The notes under the pieces: generated by a model | Told to the model about the DNA's origin: nothing | Databases searched by the model: none | Seen by the model: the letters and a program-made list of their open reading frames with translations, nothing else | Shown here: positions 27,932 to 36,607 of the stretch, piece by piece | Layout of the letters: the number at the start of each line of letters is the position of its first letter | Position numbering within the stretch: position 1 is the stretch's first letter | Assembly: GCA_964412555.1 (NCBI GenBank) | Contig: CAYPPG010000028.1 | Location: 32,326 to 96,325 of the forward strand | Reading direction: 5' to 3' | Source of the DNA: CAYPPG01 sp964412555 | GTDB taxonomy: Bacteria > Hinthialibacterota > Hinthialibacteria > Hinthialibacterales > Hinthialibacteraceae | Length of the DNA stretch: 64,000 bases | Program-made: the position numbers and the translations under genes

Positions 27932-28516
27932 TTATCCTCCAACTTGTTCGCCATTTCTCATAAAATTGCCTTGCTGGTAATTTCCACCTAATTTCACGAT
28001 ATCGCCGCTGGAATATAATCCATTGCTGGCGTTAAATTCCCAGAAGCTGGAGCCATAAGGCCAACCCCCCATCCCCCCAAAATCATCGTCTTGATCCGGT
28101 CCCGATGAAGCCAATACCCACGTCCCGACGACTCGATCCCGTTGGGAGTCAGTTCCCAATTCCAAGTGCCGGCCGATCAAGGAATTGGTCGCACCCGCTC
28201 CAGGATCCATTTGACCGATGACGTGTTTCGATTTAAATACATCGACCGGGATTGTGGTGATATAAGCCACCGGTGTAGACAGCATAATGTATCCGGTGAT
28301 ATTGAAATTCATCGAAGTAACCGGATAGGCATTATTGTCCAAGCGGTATTGTTCCAAAGCATTTCCGGTCGATCGGGCATCGGCTTGCACACGCGCAATC
28401 TTGGCACGGGTTTGAGCATTTAAAAAATTGGGCACCGCTATAGCTGCCAAGATTCCAATGATAGCGACCACTATGAGAAGTTCGATCAACGTAAAAGCTG
28501 TCTTCTGAATGAACAT
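27932..28516 (-). CDS. Type II secretion-type pseudopilin (GspG-like prepilin)
   Basis: 194 residues. The class III prepilin signal is TAFTLIELLIVVAIIGILAA, with a short basic leader (MFIQK) and Glu at position 5 of the mature part; the residue before the cleavage site is Ala instead of the usual Gly. The next helix, RAKIARVQADARSTGNALEQ, followed by YRLDNNAYP matches GspG-like pseudopilins that are abundant in Hydrogenedentota/Sumerlaeota-type genomes. The C-terminal region is Gly- and Trp-rich. It would be processed by a prepilin peptidase and built into a pseudopilus or short pilus. GGGAG precedes the ATG. Confidence 0.87.
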   Translation of the reverse strand: MFIQKTAFTLIELLIVVAIIGILAAIAVPNFLNAQTRAKIARVQADARSTGNALEQYRLDNNAYPVTSMNFNITGYIMLSTPVAYITTIPVDVFKSKHVIGQMDPGAGATNSLIGRHLELGTDSQRDRVVGTWVLASSGPDQDDDFGGMGGWPYGSSFWEFNASNGLYSSGDIVKLGGNYQQGNFMRNGEQVGG

Positions 28517-28634
28517 AAAAACACTCCCTATTTAGCATTATTGTATAGATAAACCGATGAAAGTCGAGAGAGAATGCGGAAGAGCCACCAATTCCACTTT
28601 TGCCCGTTCAAATCAGATTGTGGGCATAGAGAGA

Positions 28635-30086
28635 CTATGATTTATGCGTTCGCCAGGAGGTATGATGAATGTTATACTTTTTGATGCGGGTATGCATGCG
28701 GTCAGGAGAGATTTTCAGAAGTTTGGCGGCTTCGGATTGGACCCAGTCGGCTTTTTCGAGAGCGGCGATTATTGCTTGTTTTTCGATTTCTTCTAGGGAA
28801 GGGAGCACTTCTGCCTCTGTAAGGTCTTTTTGAAGGGAGTGGATGGAATCGGTTTGCCTTTCAACTTTGTTGGTTTTTATTTCTTGATCATCATCATGCG
28901 GTAGCCCTTCCCGTTTGAGGATCGATTCGTCGACGACTTTGCAGTCGCGATTGCGGATGACGATCCGTTCGACAAGATTTTTCAATTCGCGAACGTTTCC
29001 CGGCCAGCTGTAGTTTTCCAGAATGGATCGGGCTTCGGATGTGATTTCCGGAGCGGGACGGCGGTATTTTTTTGCATATTCTTCGAAGAAATGGGTAAGA
29101 AGAGGAAAAATATCCTGTTTTCGCTCACGTAGTGGGGGGATTTCCAGGCGAATAATGTCGATGCGGTAGAGAAGATCCTGACGAAAACGCCCTTCTAGAA
29201 CTTCTGTGTTCAAATCTTTGTTGGTGGCGGCAACGACAGCGATATCGACTTGGATTTTTTGGGTTCCTCCCAGACGTTCGAATTCTTTGGTTTCGAGTGC
29301 CCGAAGAATTTTTCCTTGACTTTCGATCGGCATATCCCCGATTTCATCCAAGAAAATGGTACCATTATCAGCCAGTTCGAGTTTTCCACGTTTGCGTGCG
29401 GTGGCGCCTGTGAATGCACCTTTTTCATGACCGAAAACTTCCGATTGAAAAAGATTATCGGTAGGCAACGCAGCACAGTTGACATCGATAAATGGATAGC
29501 CGGCGCGAGGGCTTTTACGGTGTATGAAGCGCGCCACGATTTCCTTGCCTACTCCTGTTTCACCGATAATGAGAATACTGGCGCCAGTACTCGCTACTTC
29601 TTTGATCTCATGGACAATTTCTTTCATTTTAGGATCGACGGCGATGAATTCACCCATCTCACCGGTATCACGAATGTGGCTGCGCAGACGTTTGTTTTCG
29701 GCACGGACTTTAGCTCCGGCAAGCACTTTTTCGATGCGTAGAATGATTTCGTCGCGATCGGCGTCTTTGGTGATATAATCCGCTGCGCCGGCTTTCATGG
29801 CATCGACGGCTACTCGTACCGAATCCACAGAAGTCAGAAGGACGACGGGAATTTCTTTGTCTTCTCCGGCCTGCAGTTCGGTGAGACGGTGAAGAAGATC
29901 GATTCCATTCATACCAGGCATTTTAATGTCGGAAAGGACGAGATCGAGCGGATTTTGATGATACAGTTCAATCGCTTCGTCTCCCGATTTGGACAATAAT
30001 ACTTCGTACCCCTCAAGAGTGAGGTTTTTCTTAAGGCGGGATGCGTATCTTGTGTCATCTTCGACGATGAGAATTTTGGCGCTCAT
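28635..30086 (-). CDS. Sigma-54-dependent NtrC-family response regulator
   Basis: 483 residues in the classic order. Receiver domain 1-120: EDD near the start, phospho-acceptor Asp in LVLSDIKMPG near residue 54, Lys in the last third. AAA+ domain about 145-375: Walker A GETGVGKE, the sigma-54 contact loop GAFTGA near residue 225, Walker B-type TIFLDEIGDMP. C-terminal Fis-type helix-turn-helix: WVQSEAAKLLKISPDRMHTR. It activates sigma-54 promoters after phosphorylation by a kinase not encoded next to it. The same-strand neighbour downstream is the pseudopilin, a common target of such regulators (inference). No good ribosome site is visible before the ATG. Confidence 0.93.
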   Translation of the reverse strand: MSAKILIVEDDTRYASRLKKNLTLEGYEVLLSKSGDEAIELYHQNPLDLVLSDIKMPGMNGIDLLHRLTELQAGEDKEIPVVLLTSVDSVRVAVDAMKAGAADYITKDADRDEIILRIEKVLAGAKVRAENKRLRSHIRDTGEMGEFIAVDPKMKEIVHEIKEVASTGASILIIGETGVGKEIVARFIHRKSPRAGYPFIDVNCAALPTDNLFQSEVFGHEKGAFTGATARKRGKLELADNGTIFLDEIGDMPIESQGKILRALETKEFERLGGTQKIQVDIAVVAATNKDLNTEVLEGRFRQDLLYRIDIIRLEIPPLRERKQDIFPLLTHFFEEYAKKYRRPAPEITSEARSILENYSWPGNVRELKNLVERIVIRNRDCKVVDESILKREGLPHDDDQEIKTNKVERQTDSIHSLQKDLTEAEVLPSLEEIEKQAIIAALEKADWVQSEAAKLLKISPDRMHTRIKKYNIHHTSWRTHKS

Positions 30087-30118
30087 AAAGCGAGTAAATA
30101 ACTTGGTGCGCTGGAAAT

Positions 30119-30142
30119 GCGGGCACGGATGCCCGTGCTCCC
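30119..30142. repeat. Short palindromic repeat ahead of the NtrC-type gene
   Basis: GGGCACGG and CCGTGCTC (30121-30140) form an 8-bp stem with one G-U pair and an ATGC loop. The surrounding text GCGGGCACGGATGCCCGTGC looks like a dispersed palindromic repeat. Confidence 0.4.
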
Positions 30143-30197
30143 AGTTAGCGATGTAATATTTTCAATCTTCATTGTAACCGATACAGCATGGTGTTTT

Positions 30198-31067
30198 CTA
30201 AGAAAAATTTTTTTTCCAAATCTGGGCTTCTTTCAGAAAATTGACAATGGATTCCTCTTCCCCTTTTTCAAGTTGATTGTGGAGATCGCGTAATATGCCC
30301 ATCATTGATTCAAGGGAAGCGAGGATTTCCTTTCGGTTTTCTACACTGATATCCAGCCACATACCCGGATCGCCGGCGGCAATGCGAGTTGTGTCACGAA
30401 AACCACTCCCGAGTACCGGTTTCACATTCTCTCCCATCGTGCGAACCACATGGCATAAAGCGGCTGCAACAAGATGGGGTAGATGACTGGAACGTGCTGT
30501 CAATCGATCGTGCATCTCAGGTGACATCCGAACTACGTTCATTCCGATCGCTTTCCACACACTGCAAACCGTTTCCACTGCTTCCGGTTCACTTCGATTC
30601 GTTTCCGTTACGACGCATGTCCGTTGGCGATACAAATCTTTATAGGCATGTTTTACGCCTGTTTTATGCGAACCGGCAATCGGATGTGAACCGATAAAAC
30701 GAACACGATTCTCCGCAATCTCTTCGCATTGCCGAACCAGCAGCGCTTTGGTGCTGCCAACATCGGTTACAATGGCATCCGGCTTTAATGAAGGTAACGT
30801 TTGTTGCAGATTTTCAGTAACACGCCGCACCGGTGTGCAAATGAACAAAGTGTCAAGGCGTGGAGTGATATTCGCCGGATCGCAAGTAAAGGAATCAATG
30901 GCACCTTGACGGCGGGCTTCTTCGAGTCGTTCTTCCGAACGCCCAATCCCGACGATATTGATATCCGGGTAGATATCTTTGAGGGCCATGCCCAGAGAGC
31001 CGCCAAGCAATCCGACTCCGTATATTCCCACTTGATTCATGGATTCAGAGATTTGAGGTCTATTCAT
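30198..31067 (-). CDS. tyrA: Prephenate dehydrogenase
   Basis: 289 residues. It oxidises prephenate to 4-hydroxyphenylpyruvate in tyrosine synthesis. The NAD-binding motif GVGLLGGSLGMAL lies near residue 17, and the conserved catalytic region is seen in VTDVGSTKALLV and GSHPIAGSHKTG (His near residue 125). There is no ACT domain at the C-terminus, so feedback control may be absent or indirect. Its ATG overlaps the TGA of pheA in an ATGA junction, so the two are translationally coupled. An internal ATG (MNQVGIYG) is an alternative start. Confidence 0.93.
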   Translation of the reverse strand: MNRPQISESMNQVGIYGVGLLGGSLGMALKDIYPDINIVGIGRSEERLEEARRQGAIDSFTCDPANITPRLDTLFICTPVRRVTENLQQTLPSLKPDAIVTDVGSTKALLVRQCEEIAENRVRFIGSHPIAGSHKTGVKHAYKDLYRQRTCVVTETNRSEPEAVETVCSVWKAIGMNVVRMSPEMHDRLTARSSHLPHLVAAALCHVVRTMGENVKPVLGSGFRDTTRIAAGDPGMWLDISVENRKEILASLESMMGILRDLHNQLEKGEEESIVNFLKEAQIWKKNFS

Positions 31068-32170
31068 TCTGTCAGTTGTATTGATTCCCCTGGAGAGGAG
31101 TGTGCCCGGGGATAGCTGCCAAGTACTTTCACATAGAGGCTGTTTCGTTCGATTTCCGCTATTGTGTTACGAACTCCTTCACTGGAACTATGGCCTTGGC
31201 ATTCCAAGAAAAACATATATTGCCAGGCTTCCTGTTTGATCGGGCGAGAGACGATGTTGGTCAAGTTGATATTATTGTTTTTGAACGGTTCCAGCATGGA
31301 ATAAAGCGCTCCGACTTTATCCCGGACAAAGACGATCATGGAGGTTTTGTCATCCTTGCTTGGCTCCGGTATTTTCCCCCCAATGACGAAAAAACGAGTC
31401 GTATTTCCGGCAAAATCTTCGATGGCACGAACCTGAATCGGCACATCATAGATTTCGGACGCCAATGCACTTGCAACAGCGGCTGCATGGTGGTCTTCTT
31501 TACACATCCGCACACCGTGCGAAGTGCTGGGGGCGTCGATCAGCCGGGCTTTCGAAAGGTTGGATTCCAGCCACCGGCGGCATTGTGCCAATCCTTGTGG
31601 ATGGGAATAGACTTTGTCAATATCGTGTAGTTCCGCGAAACTGATAAGATTATGAGAAATCGGCAAATAAATCTCACCAACGATGTTTAAGTTGGATTGC
31701 ACCAAGCGGTCGAGAGTCACTCCGACACTGCCTTCCAGCGAGTTCTCGATCGCGACGATCCCGTAATCCGAGCGGTTCCGCTCGACTTCTTCAAAAATCC
31801 CACTGATTCTTTCAACCGGAATAAATTGAGCGGAACGGCCAAAATGAATCTGGGCGGCGGAATGGTGATACGTACCTTCCGGTCCCAAGTAAGCGATCGT
31901 CAATTGAGTTTCGAGCGCCCTACAAGCACTGATAACTTCCCGAAAGACGGATGTGACCGCATCGGAATGCAATGGCCCCGGATTGCTTGCGCTCAAACGG
32001 CCAAGAATCGCTTTTTCCCGTGAAGGAATGTAAAAATCCTTCTCCTTATTATTTTTGAGTTGTCCAATATTTTGTGCGATTTTGGCCCGACGGTTGATAA
32101 GATGCAAAATTTCTTCATCGATGGAATCGATTTCTATTCGCAAATCGTTTAGTTTTTTTTCTGTGCTCAT
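31064..32170 (-). CDS. pheA: Bifunctional chorismate mutase/prephenate dehydratase (P-protein)
   Basis: 368 residues in three parts: an AroQ chorismate mutase (about 1-85, LRIEIDSIDEEILHLINRRA), prephenate dehydratase (about 88-270, IAYLGPEGTYHHSAA, then NTTRFFVIG with the catalytic Thr-Arg-Phe), and an ACT domain (about 280-360) for phenylalanine feedback, whose usual ESRP motif reads VSRPIK here. Phenylalanine and tyrosine branches are thus encoded together with tyrA. I chose the ATG at 32170 because the ATG at 32188 has no ribosome site and the mutase domain starts right after MSTEKKLND; GGAAG lies eleven bases before 32170. Confidence 0.93.
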   Translation of the reverse strand: MSTEKKLNDLRIEIDSIDEEILHLINRRAKIAQNIGQLKNNKEKDFYIPSREKAILGRLSASNPGPLHSDAVTSVFREVISACRALETQLTIAYLGPEGTYHHSAAQIHFGRSAQFIPVERISGIFEEVERNRSDYGIVAIENSLEGSVGVTLDRLVQSNLNIVGEIYLPISHNLISFAELHDIDKVYSHPQGLAQCRRWLESNLSKARLIDAPSTSHGVRMCKEDHHAAAVASALASEIYDVPIQVRAIEDFAGNTTRFFVIGGKIPEPSKDDKTSMIVFVRDKVGALYSMLEPFKNNNINLTNIVSRPIKQEAWQYMFFLECQGHSSSEGVRNTIAEIERNSLYVKVLGSYPRAHSSPGESIQLTE

Positions 32171-32288
32171 TGGTAATGATTCTTCCATACAAAAAAATTT
32201 GCAAAAAAATCCTCGTTACTCCACCCTTCCCTCGATGGCGCGTCATGTTGTACTACTTATGATGATACAAAGTCTTTGAAAGGTAAAA

Positions 32289-32744
32289 TCAATGCAATGA
32301 ATAAGACATGGCGGGCGAATCTTCACCAAGCCAATTGTCTCCCCCCAATACCTGATTTACCAGATATTGGACTTCCGGTACGTCCACCTCAGCTATATCG
32401 AGAAAAAAGGAACGTTCCACGATTTCTTCGCGCTGAGAGGGACTGATAATGTTCCTATCAAGCAGGGTCAATAAGTGTCCCCGTGCGTTCTTCGTTAGCT
32501 TCATCAATTCGAGATACTGATAGACTTGATTCGTTTTCAGTGGAAATGGTATCGAGGTTCCCTCTTCAATCCGTGACCGGATACGATTTGCCACTTCAAA
32601 TGCCATGTCGATTTCCGGTCCCTTAAAACCGCGTCCTTGCAACTGTTCCGTAAGTTCACTCCGCAGCATAGCCCAATCTTCTTCATCATTTTCCAGAGAC
32701 TTTGCCAGAATGAAACTTACCATTTCAATCAGACGTGATAGCAT
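32289..32744 (-). CDS. Smg/DUF494 family protein
   Basis: 151 residues, all helical by appearance. The C-terminal half LTKNARGHLLTLLDRNIISP followed by REEIVERSFFLDIAEVDVPE closely follows the DUF494 (Smg) pattern, in which helices end with an acidic Asp-x-x-Glu-x-x-x-x-Asp segment. Smg genes occur next to dprA/topA in many bacteria; here the neighbour is pheA. Molecular function is not established. GGGAG stands six bases before the ATG. Confidence 0.75.
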   Translation of the reverse strand: MLSRLIEMVSFILAKSLENDEEDWAMLRSELTEQLQGRGFKGPEIDMAFEVANRIRSRIEEGTSIPFPLKTNQVYQYLELMKLTKNARGHLLTLLDRNIISPSQREEIVERSFFLDIAEVDVPEVQYLVNQVLGGDNWLGEDSPAMSYSLH

Positions 32745-33055
32745 TGTGTGCTCCCGGATAACCCTGGTTTGTCATCAACCATAATTGGTTTGAAAATAAC
32801 ATTCCCCTTACTGTAGTGTTTCATCACATAAATCCATATATAGGGATTCTACAATAAATATATCACAATATCTTTCAACTATCATTGTAACCCATTTAGC
32901 CATATTATAGAAGTAACGTGCCATTCTGGCTAGCGGAAAAGTCGAATTGATGAGAAAAGAATTCATTTATGAGGATTGCATAAATCCTGATTTGTGCGTA
33001 CAATAAAATCTTTGTGCAAAACTATTCAGATGGAGCTAGAAACGGAGGTTTTTTC
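32745..33055. other. Divergent spacer ahead of rplU
   Basis: 311 AT-rich bases between the Smg gene and rplU. The only element I can read is the rplU promoter near the right end; no repeats or small ORFs of note. Confidence 0.5.
32976..33004 (+). promoter_or_regulatory. rplU promoter
   Basis: TTGCAT (32976-32981) and TACAAT (32999-33004) are spaced by exactly 17 bases, a near-consensus housekeeping promoter. It would give a leader of about 45 bases with a GGAGG ribosome site at 33044-33048. Confidence 0.75.
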
Positions 33056-33424
33056 ATGTATGCAATTATCCGAACCGGGGGAAAACAATATCAGGTCTCG
33101 CCTGGTGATTATCTGGAAATTGAAAGACTGCCGGGTGAGATCGGCGAAGAAATCACTTTTAATGAGGTTTTGTTAGTCAAGGATGATGAGGATGAACTGC
33201 ATATTGGTACTCCCCTTGTCAACGATGCTTCTGTTACCGCGGAAATTCTGGCTCATGATCGCTCCAAAAAAGTAATTGTGTTCAAATTGAAGAGACGCAA
33301 AGGATATCGCCGGAAACAAGGACACCGACAGGAATTTGTACGTATTCGAATTAAAGAGATCTTATTGTCCAAAGAAGGGCAAGAAGAACCTCAGCAAGAG
33401 GAATCCGTTGCGGAAACCGGTTGA
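33056..33424 (+). CDS. rplU: 50S ribosomal protein L21
   Basis: 122 residues. MYAIIRTGGKQYQVSPGDYL is the near-invariant L21 start, and KKVIVFKLKRRKGYRRKQGH is the RNA-binding signature at about 76-95. A Glu/Gln-rich tail of some 16 residues follows. The ATG at 33056 has GGAGG seven bases upstream; the longer frame from 33014 lacks support. L27 (rpmA), nearly always directly downstream, is absent: a terminator and then the converging pnp gene follow instead. Confidence 0.97.
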   Translation: MYAIIRTGGKQYQVSPGDYLEIERLPGEIGEEITFNEVLLVKDDEDELHIGTPLVNDASVTAEILAHDRSKKVIVFKLKRRKGYRRKQGHRQEFVRIRIKEILLSKEGQEEPQQEESVAETG

Positions 33425-33480
33425 TAATACATAATATCCATCTAAATGTTCGATTGAATTTTCAGGATATACATATTCAT

Positions 33481-33517
33481 AAAAAAACCACGGAGAAGAG
33501 AATCCGTGGTTTTTTTT
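33481..33517. terminator. Bidirectional intrinsic terminator between rplU and pnp
   Basis: CCACGGA at 33488-33494 pairs with TCCGTGG at 33503-33509. It is flanked by seven or more A on the left and T on the right, giving U-tracts on both strands. It serves rplU on the plus strand and could back up pnp on the minus strand. Confidence 0.92.
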
Positions 33518-33571
33518 GTTTTTTGCTTTCAGCCAGGGAGACATTGTTTACAGGCTATCCAACTTGACCGT

Positions 33572-35905
33572 TTAGCGGCGTCCGCCGCCATAGCCTCCAC
33601 CACCTCCACCTCGTGAAGAGGAATCTCGGCGGCTTCTTCCGCCGCCTCCACGATTGCTTCCTCGGTTGCTACCGCCGCCGCGCCGGCTTCCGCCTCCGCC
33701 ACGGTCATCTCGATACTCACTGGGAGCGGTTCTACCAAGATCGCGGTCGGCAAGTTTTTTACTGAGATTGATCCGGCCGAAATCATCGATTTCGATAACT
33801 TTCACTTCGATTTCTTCACCTTCCCGGACTTCATCACTGACATATTCGACTCGTTCTTCTGCGAGTTCGGAAATATGGACCAATCCTTCCTGGCCAGGAA
33901 GAATTTCCACAAACGCGCCGAAGTTTACCATGCGAGTGACTTTACCTTTGTAGATTTTCCCCACTTCAACCTCTTCCGTGAGATAATCAATCCACTCGCG
34001 TGCTTTACGGCACGCTTCTTCGTCATTGGAAGCAATAACCACACGGCCATCGTCATCGATGTCTATTTTTGCGCCGGTTTCAGCGATGATCTTGCGAATT
34101 ATTTTTCCACCCGGTCCGATCACATCGCGAATCTTGTCGATGGGAATCGTTTTCATTTCGATGCGAGGCGCGTATGGACTCATCTTTTCACGCGGCTTCT
34201 CGATGACTTTATCCATGATACCCAGGATATGCAACCGACCCTGACGGGCTTGTTCCAGCGCTTGTGCCATAATTTCGCTGGTGATGCCTTCTATCTTGAG
34301 GTCCATTTGGAAAGCTGTGATCCCATTTTTTGTGCCGGCGACTTTGAAATCCATATCGCCTAGATGATCTTCCAATCCCAGTATATCGGAAAGGATGGCG
34401 ATTTTGTCCTCTTCTTTGATAAGCCCCATAGCGATCCCGGCTACGGCGGCTTTCACCGGCACGCCGGTATCCATTAACGAGAGTGATCCACCACAGACGC
34501 TGGCCATCGAGGAGGAGCCGTTGGATTCCATGATATCGGAGACGATACGCACTGTATAAGGGAAGTCGTCATAGGAGGGAAGAACAGGATTGAGCGCTCG
34601 TTCTGCCAGAGCGCCGTGACCGATTTCTCGTCTTCCCGGCCCGCGGATGGGGCGAACTTCACCGACGGAATAAGAGGGGAAATTGTAATGAAGCATGAAG
34701 CGTTTATAAAATTCTTCGATTAAGCCATCGATTTTCTGCTCGTCGGATATGGTGCCCAACGTGCAAGTCACAAGAGCTTGTGTTTGGCCGCGGGTGAACA
34801 GCGCAGAACCATGTGTTCGGGGAATCAAACCGACATCACAGGAGATGGGACGAATTTCGTCGACTTTGCGATTGTCGGAGCGCAATCCTTCGTTCAGGAT
34901 GCGGTTTCGTACGATTTCTTGTTCTAAATCATGGCATATACTGGGTATTTCTTTTTCAGCAGAGGTTAATCGTTCTTTGAATTCCGCAACATATTCTGCG
35001 TGTCCGTCAGGAATTTCTCCCCGTTCAATGGCTGATTTTCTCTCGGATTGCATTTCCTCGATGATTTGGGTTTTTACGTCCTCGACAATCTTATCGAGGG
35101 CGTTTTGACGTTCCTGTTTATCGGGAATGACGTTGGCTTCCTTGATCGATTCATACGCCAGTTCACGAACACGATTATGAAGATTATCATCGACTTCCGG
35201 AACGGGCAGTTCTTTTTTGGGTTTTCCGCATTTTTGGCGCAGTTCTTCAATACAGTCGACAATATTTGGGAGGACTTCTTGAGCCAATTTGAATGCTTCA
35301 AGGATGATTTCTTCGGATTCTTCTTTCGCACCGCCTTCAACCATGACGATGGCGTTACGAGAACCAGCAATCGTCAGATTCAATGTTGCATTTTCCATTT
35401 GGGAAACGAGTGGATTGACGATTAATTGACCGTCACTTTTTCCGATTCGTAAGGCGCCGAGAGAGCCTTGGAAGGGGATATCCGATATTTCTAGAGCTGC
35501 AAACGTGGCGATCATGGCGCAAATATCCGGATCATTTTGTTGATCGAAGGAAAGCACGTTCACGGTGCACTGAACTTCGTTTTTTAGGGTATCGGGAAAT
35601 AGAGGGCGGATGGGACGATCGATACAACGACACGTCAACGTTTCTTTTTCGGAGGGTTTGCCTTCCCGTTTAAAAAAACCTCCGGGCAATTTACCGGCGG
35701 CGGAGAGGCTTTCCCGGTAATCGACGGTCAAAGGGAAAAAGTCCAGCCCTTCCCGTGTGTTGCTTGCCATTGTAACGGCGGCAAATACCAATGTGTCTCC
35801 ATAGCGGACGGTGACGGAACCGTTTGCTTGTTTGGCAAGACGGCCACTTTCAATGATCAGTTTCCGTCCGGCGATTTCTCTTTCTGCGCTGACAACTATA
35901 CTCAT
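33572..35905 (-). CDS. pnp: Polynucleotide phosphorylase
   Basis: 777 residues: two RNase PH-like domains separated by a helical domain, a KH domain (IPIDKIRDVIGPGGKIIRKI) and an S1 domain (VGKIYKGKVTRMVNFGAFVE). The active-site stretch SDIMESNGSSSMASVCGGSL is intact. It degrades RNA 3'-5' with phosphate as part of the degradosome. The last 50 residues are a Gly/Arg/Ser-rich tail (RRGGGSNRGSNRGGGG) that is unusual for PNPases and would bind RNA non-specifically. The start at 35905 follows GGAAG by eight bases; the upstream extension to 35938 lacks a site. Last gene of the nusA-infB operon. Confidence 0.96.
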   Translation of the reverse strand: MSIVVSAEREIAGRKLIIESGRLAKQANGSVTVRYGDTLVFAAVTMASNTREGLDFFPLTVDYRESLSAAGKLPGGFFKREGKPSEKETLTCRCIDRPIRPLFPDTLKNEVQCTVNVLSFDQQNDPDICAMIATFAALEISDIPFQGSLGALRIGKSDGQLIVNPLVSQMENATLNLTIAGSRNAIVMVEGGAKEESEEIILEAFKLAQEVLPNIVDCIEELRQKCGKPKKELPVPEVDDNLHNRVRELAYESIKEANVIPDKQERQNALDKIVEDVKTQIIEEMQSERKSAIERGEIPDGHAEYVAEFKERLTSAEKEIPSICHDLEQEIVRNRILNEGLRSDNRKVDEIRPISCDVGLIPRTHGSALFTRGQTQALVTCTLGTISDEQKIDGLIEEFYKRFMLHYNFPSYSVGEVRPIRGPGRREIGHGALAERALNPVLPSYDDFPYTVRIVSDIMESNGSSSMASVCGGSLSLMDTGVPVKAAVAGIAMGLIKEEDKIAILSDILGLEDHLGDMDFKVAGTKNGITAFQMDLKIEGITSEIMAQALEQARQGRLHILGIMDKVIEKPREKMSPYAPRIEMKTIPIDKIRDVIGPGGKIIRKIIAETGAKIDIDDDGRVVIASNDEEACRKAREWIDYLTEEVEVGKIYKGKVTRMVNFGAFVEILPGQEGLVHISELAEERVEYVSDEVREGEEIEVKVIEIDDFGRINLSKKLADRDLGRTAPSEYRDDRGGGGSRRGGGSNRGSNRGGGGRSRRDSSSRGGGGGGYGGGRR

Positions 35906-36157
35906 CAGTAATTCTTCCTTTCTTTTTCTGGTAATCAATTCGAATGAATGGAACGAAAAGGGAAAGGATAGGATGAGAAGAATACGACATGCACTGGTTC
36001 GCCTATCTTTACTGGGTATGAATAGGCATGACTTAAATACAATGAAGACAATGGTCGTTTTGGATGACTGATCATTGTGTTCATGGATTCATGCACATGA
36101 TCTCAAATGGCGCAAGATAAGAAGTCAAAACAATTGAAGTTCCACCATCACCCTGAC

Positions 36158-36195
36158 TAGGAGGAGAAAGGTTTCCATAAACCTTTCTCCTCCTA
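36158..36195 (-). promoter_or_regulatory. 17-bp perfect hairpin in the rpsO-pnp spacer, possible RNase III/autoregulatory site
   Basis: Bases 36158-36174 and 36179-36195 are perfect complements around a four-base loop. No U-tract follows on either strand, so it is not a standard terminator. It stands about 250 bases upstream of the pnp start in the 380-base spacer 35906-36285, which otherwise holds nothing I can read. In E. coli the pnp leader contains a long hairpin cut by RNase III through which PNPase limits its own synthesis; the same position here suggests similar control. The stem includes AGGAGG and its complement. Confidence 0.6.
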
Positions 36196-36285
36196 ATCGG
36201 GGTGGCGGGAAACATGTGTGTGTTGTAAACCTTCTTATAGGGAGCCATATCCTTTCACGGAACAATCGAGGATTGCTTCACGAAT

Positions 36286-36555
36286 TTATCTGCGAAGTCC
36301 CAGTCGATTGATGACTTCTCGATACCGATTGATTTCTTTATTTTTCAAATAATCCAACAATCGCCGGCGTTTGCTGACCATCATGAGCAAACCCCGTCGA
36401 GAATGATGATCTTTTTTGTGAATCTTGAAATGCTCTGTCAAGTTGCGAATTTTTTCGGAAAGAATGGCGATTTGGACTTCGGGCGAACCCGTATCGGTTC
36501 CATGGGTTTTGAATTCTTCAATCAATTCATGTTTTCTTTCAGTTTTAATGGACAA
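36286..36555 (-). CDS. rpsO: 30S ribosomal protein S15
   Basis: 89 residues, the standard S15 length. GSPEVQIAILSEKIRNLTEH and the rRNA-contact segment KKDHHSRRGLLMMVSKRRRL are characteristic. The start codon is TTG, with AGGAGG nine bases upstream; no in-frame ATG or GTG fits. It lies between truB and pnp in the usual operon order. Confidence 0.97.
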   Translation of the reverse strand: MSIKTERKHELIEEFKTHGTDTGSPEVQIAILSEKIRNLTEHFKIHKKDHHSRRGLLMMVSKRRRLLDYLKNKEINRYREVINRLGLRR

Positions 36556-36607
36556 TTCACTTCACCTCCTAAGGAGTTCTTAGATATATCTCGTCCGATA
36601 CTGTTAT

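Noticed and set aside
28576..28591. Sigma-54-like -24/-12 text (TGG..GC spacing) upstream of the pseudopilin gene
   Set aside because: The GG and GC are correctly spaced, but the flanking consensus (CAC and TT) does not match; one hit of this quality is expected by chance.
33654..33953. Arg/Ser/Pro-rich ORF opposite the pnp end
   Set aside because: Antisense shadow of the PNPase Gly/Arg-rich tail and S1 domain; composition follows from the sense strand.
36125..36178. 17-codon ORF starting in the loop of the rpsO-pnp hairpin, with AGGAGG in the stem
   Set aside because: The ribosome site would be locked in a perfect stem and the peptide has no notable features; the hairpin itself explains the sequence.
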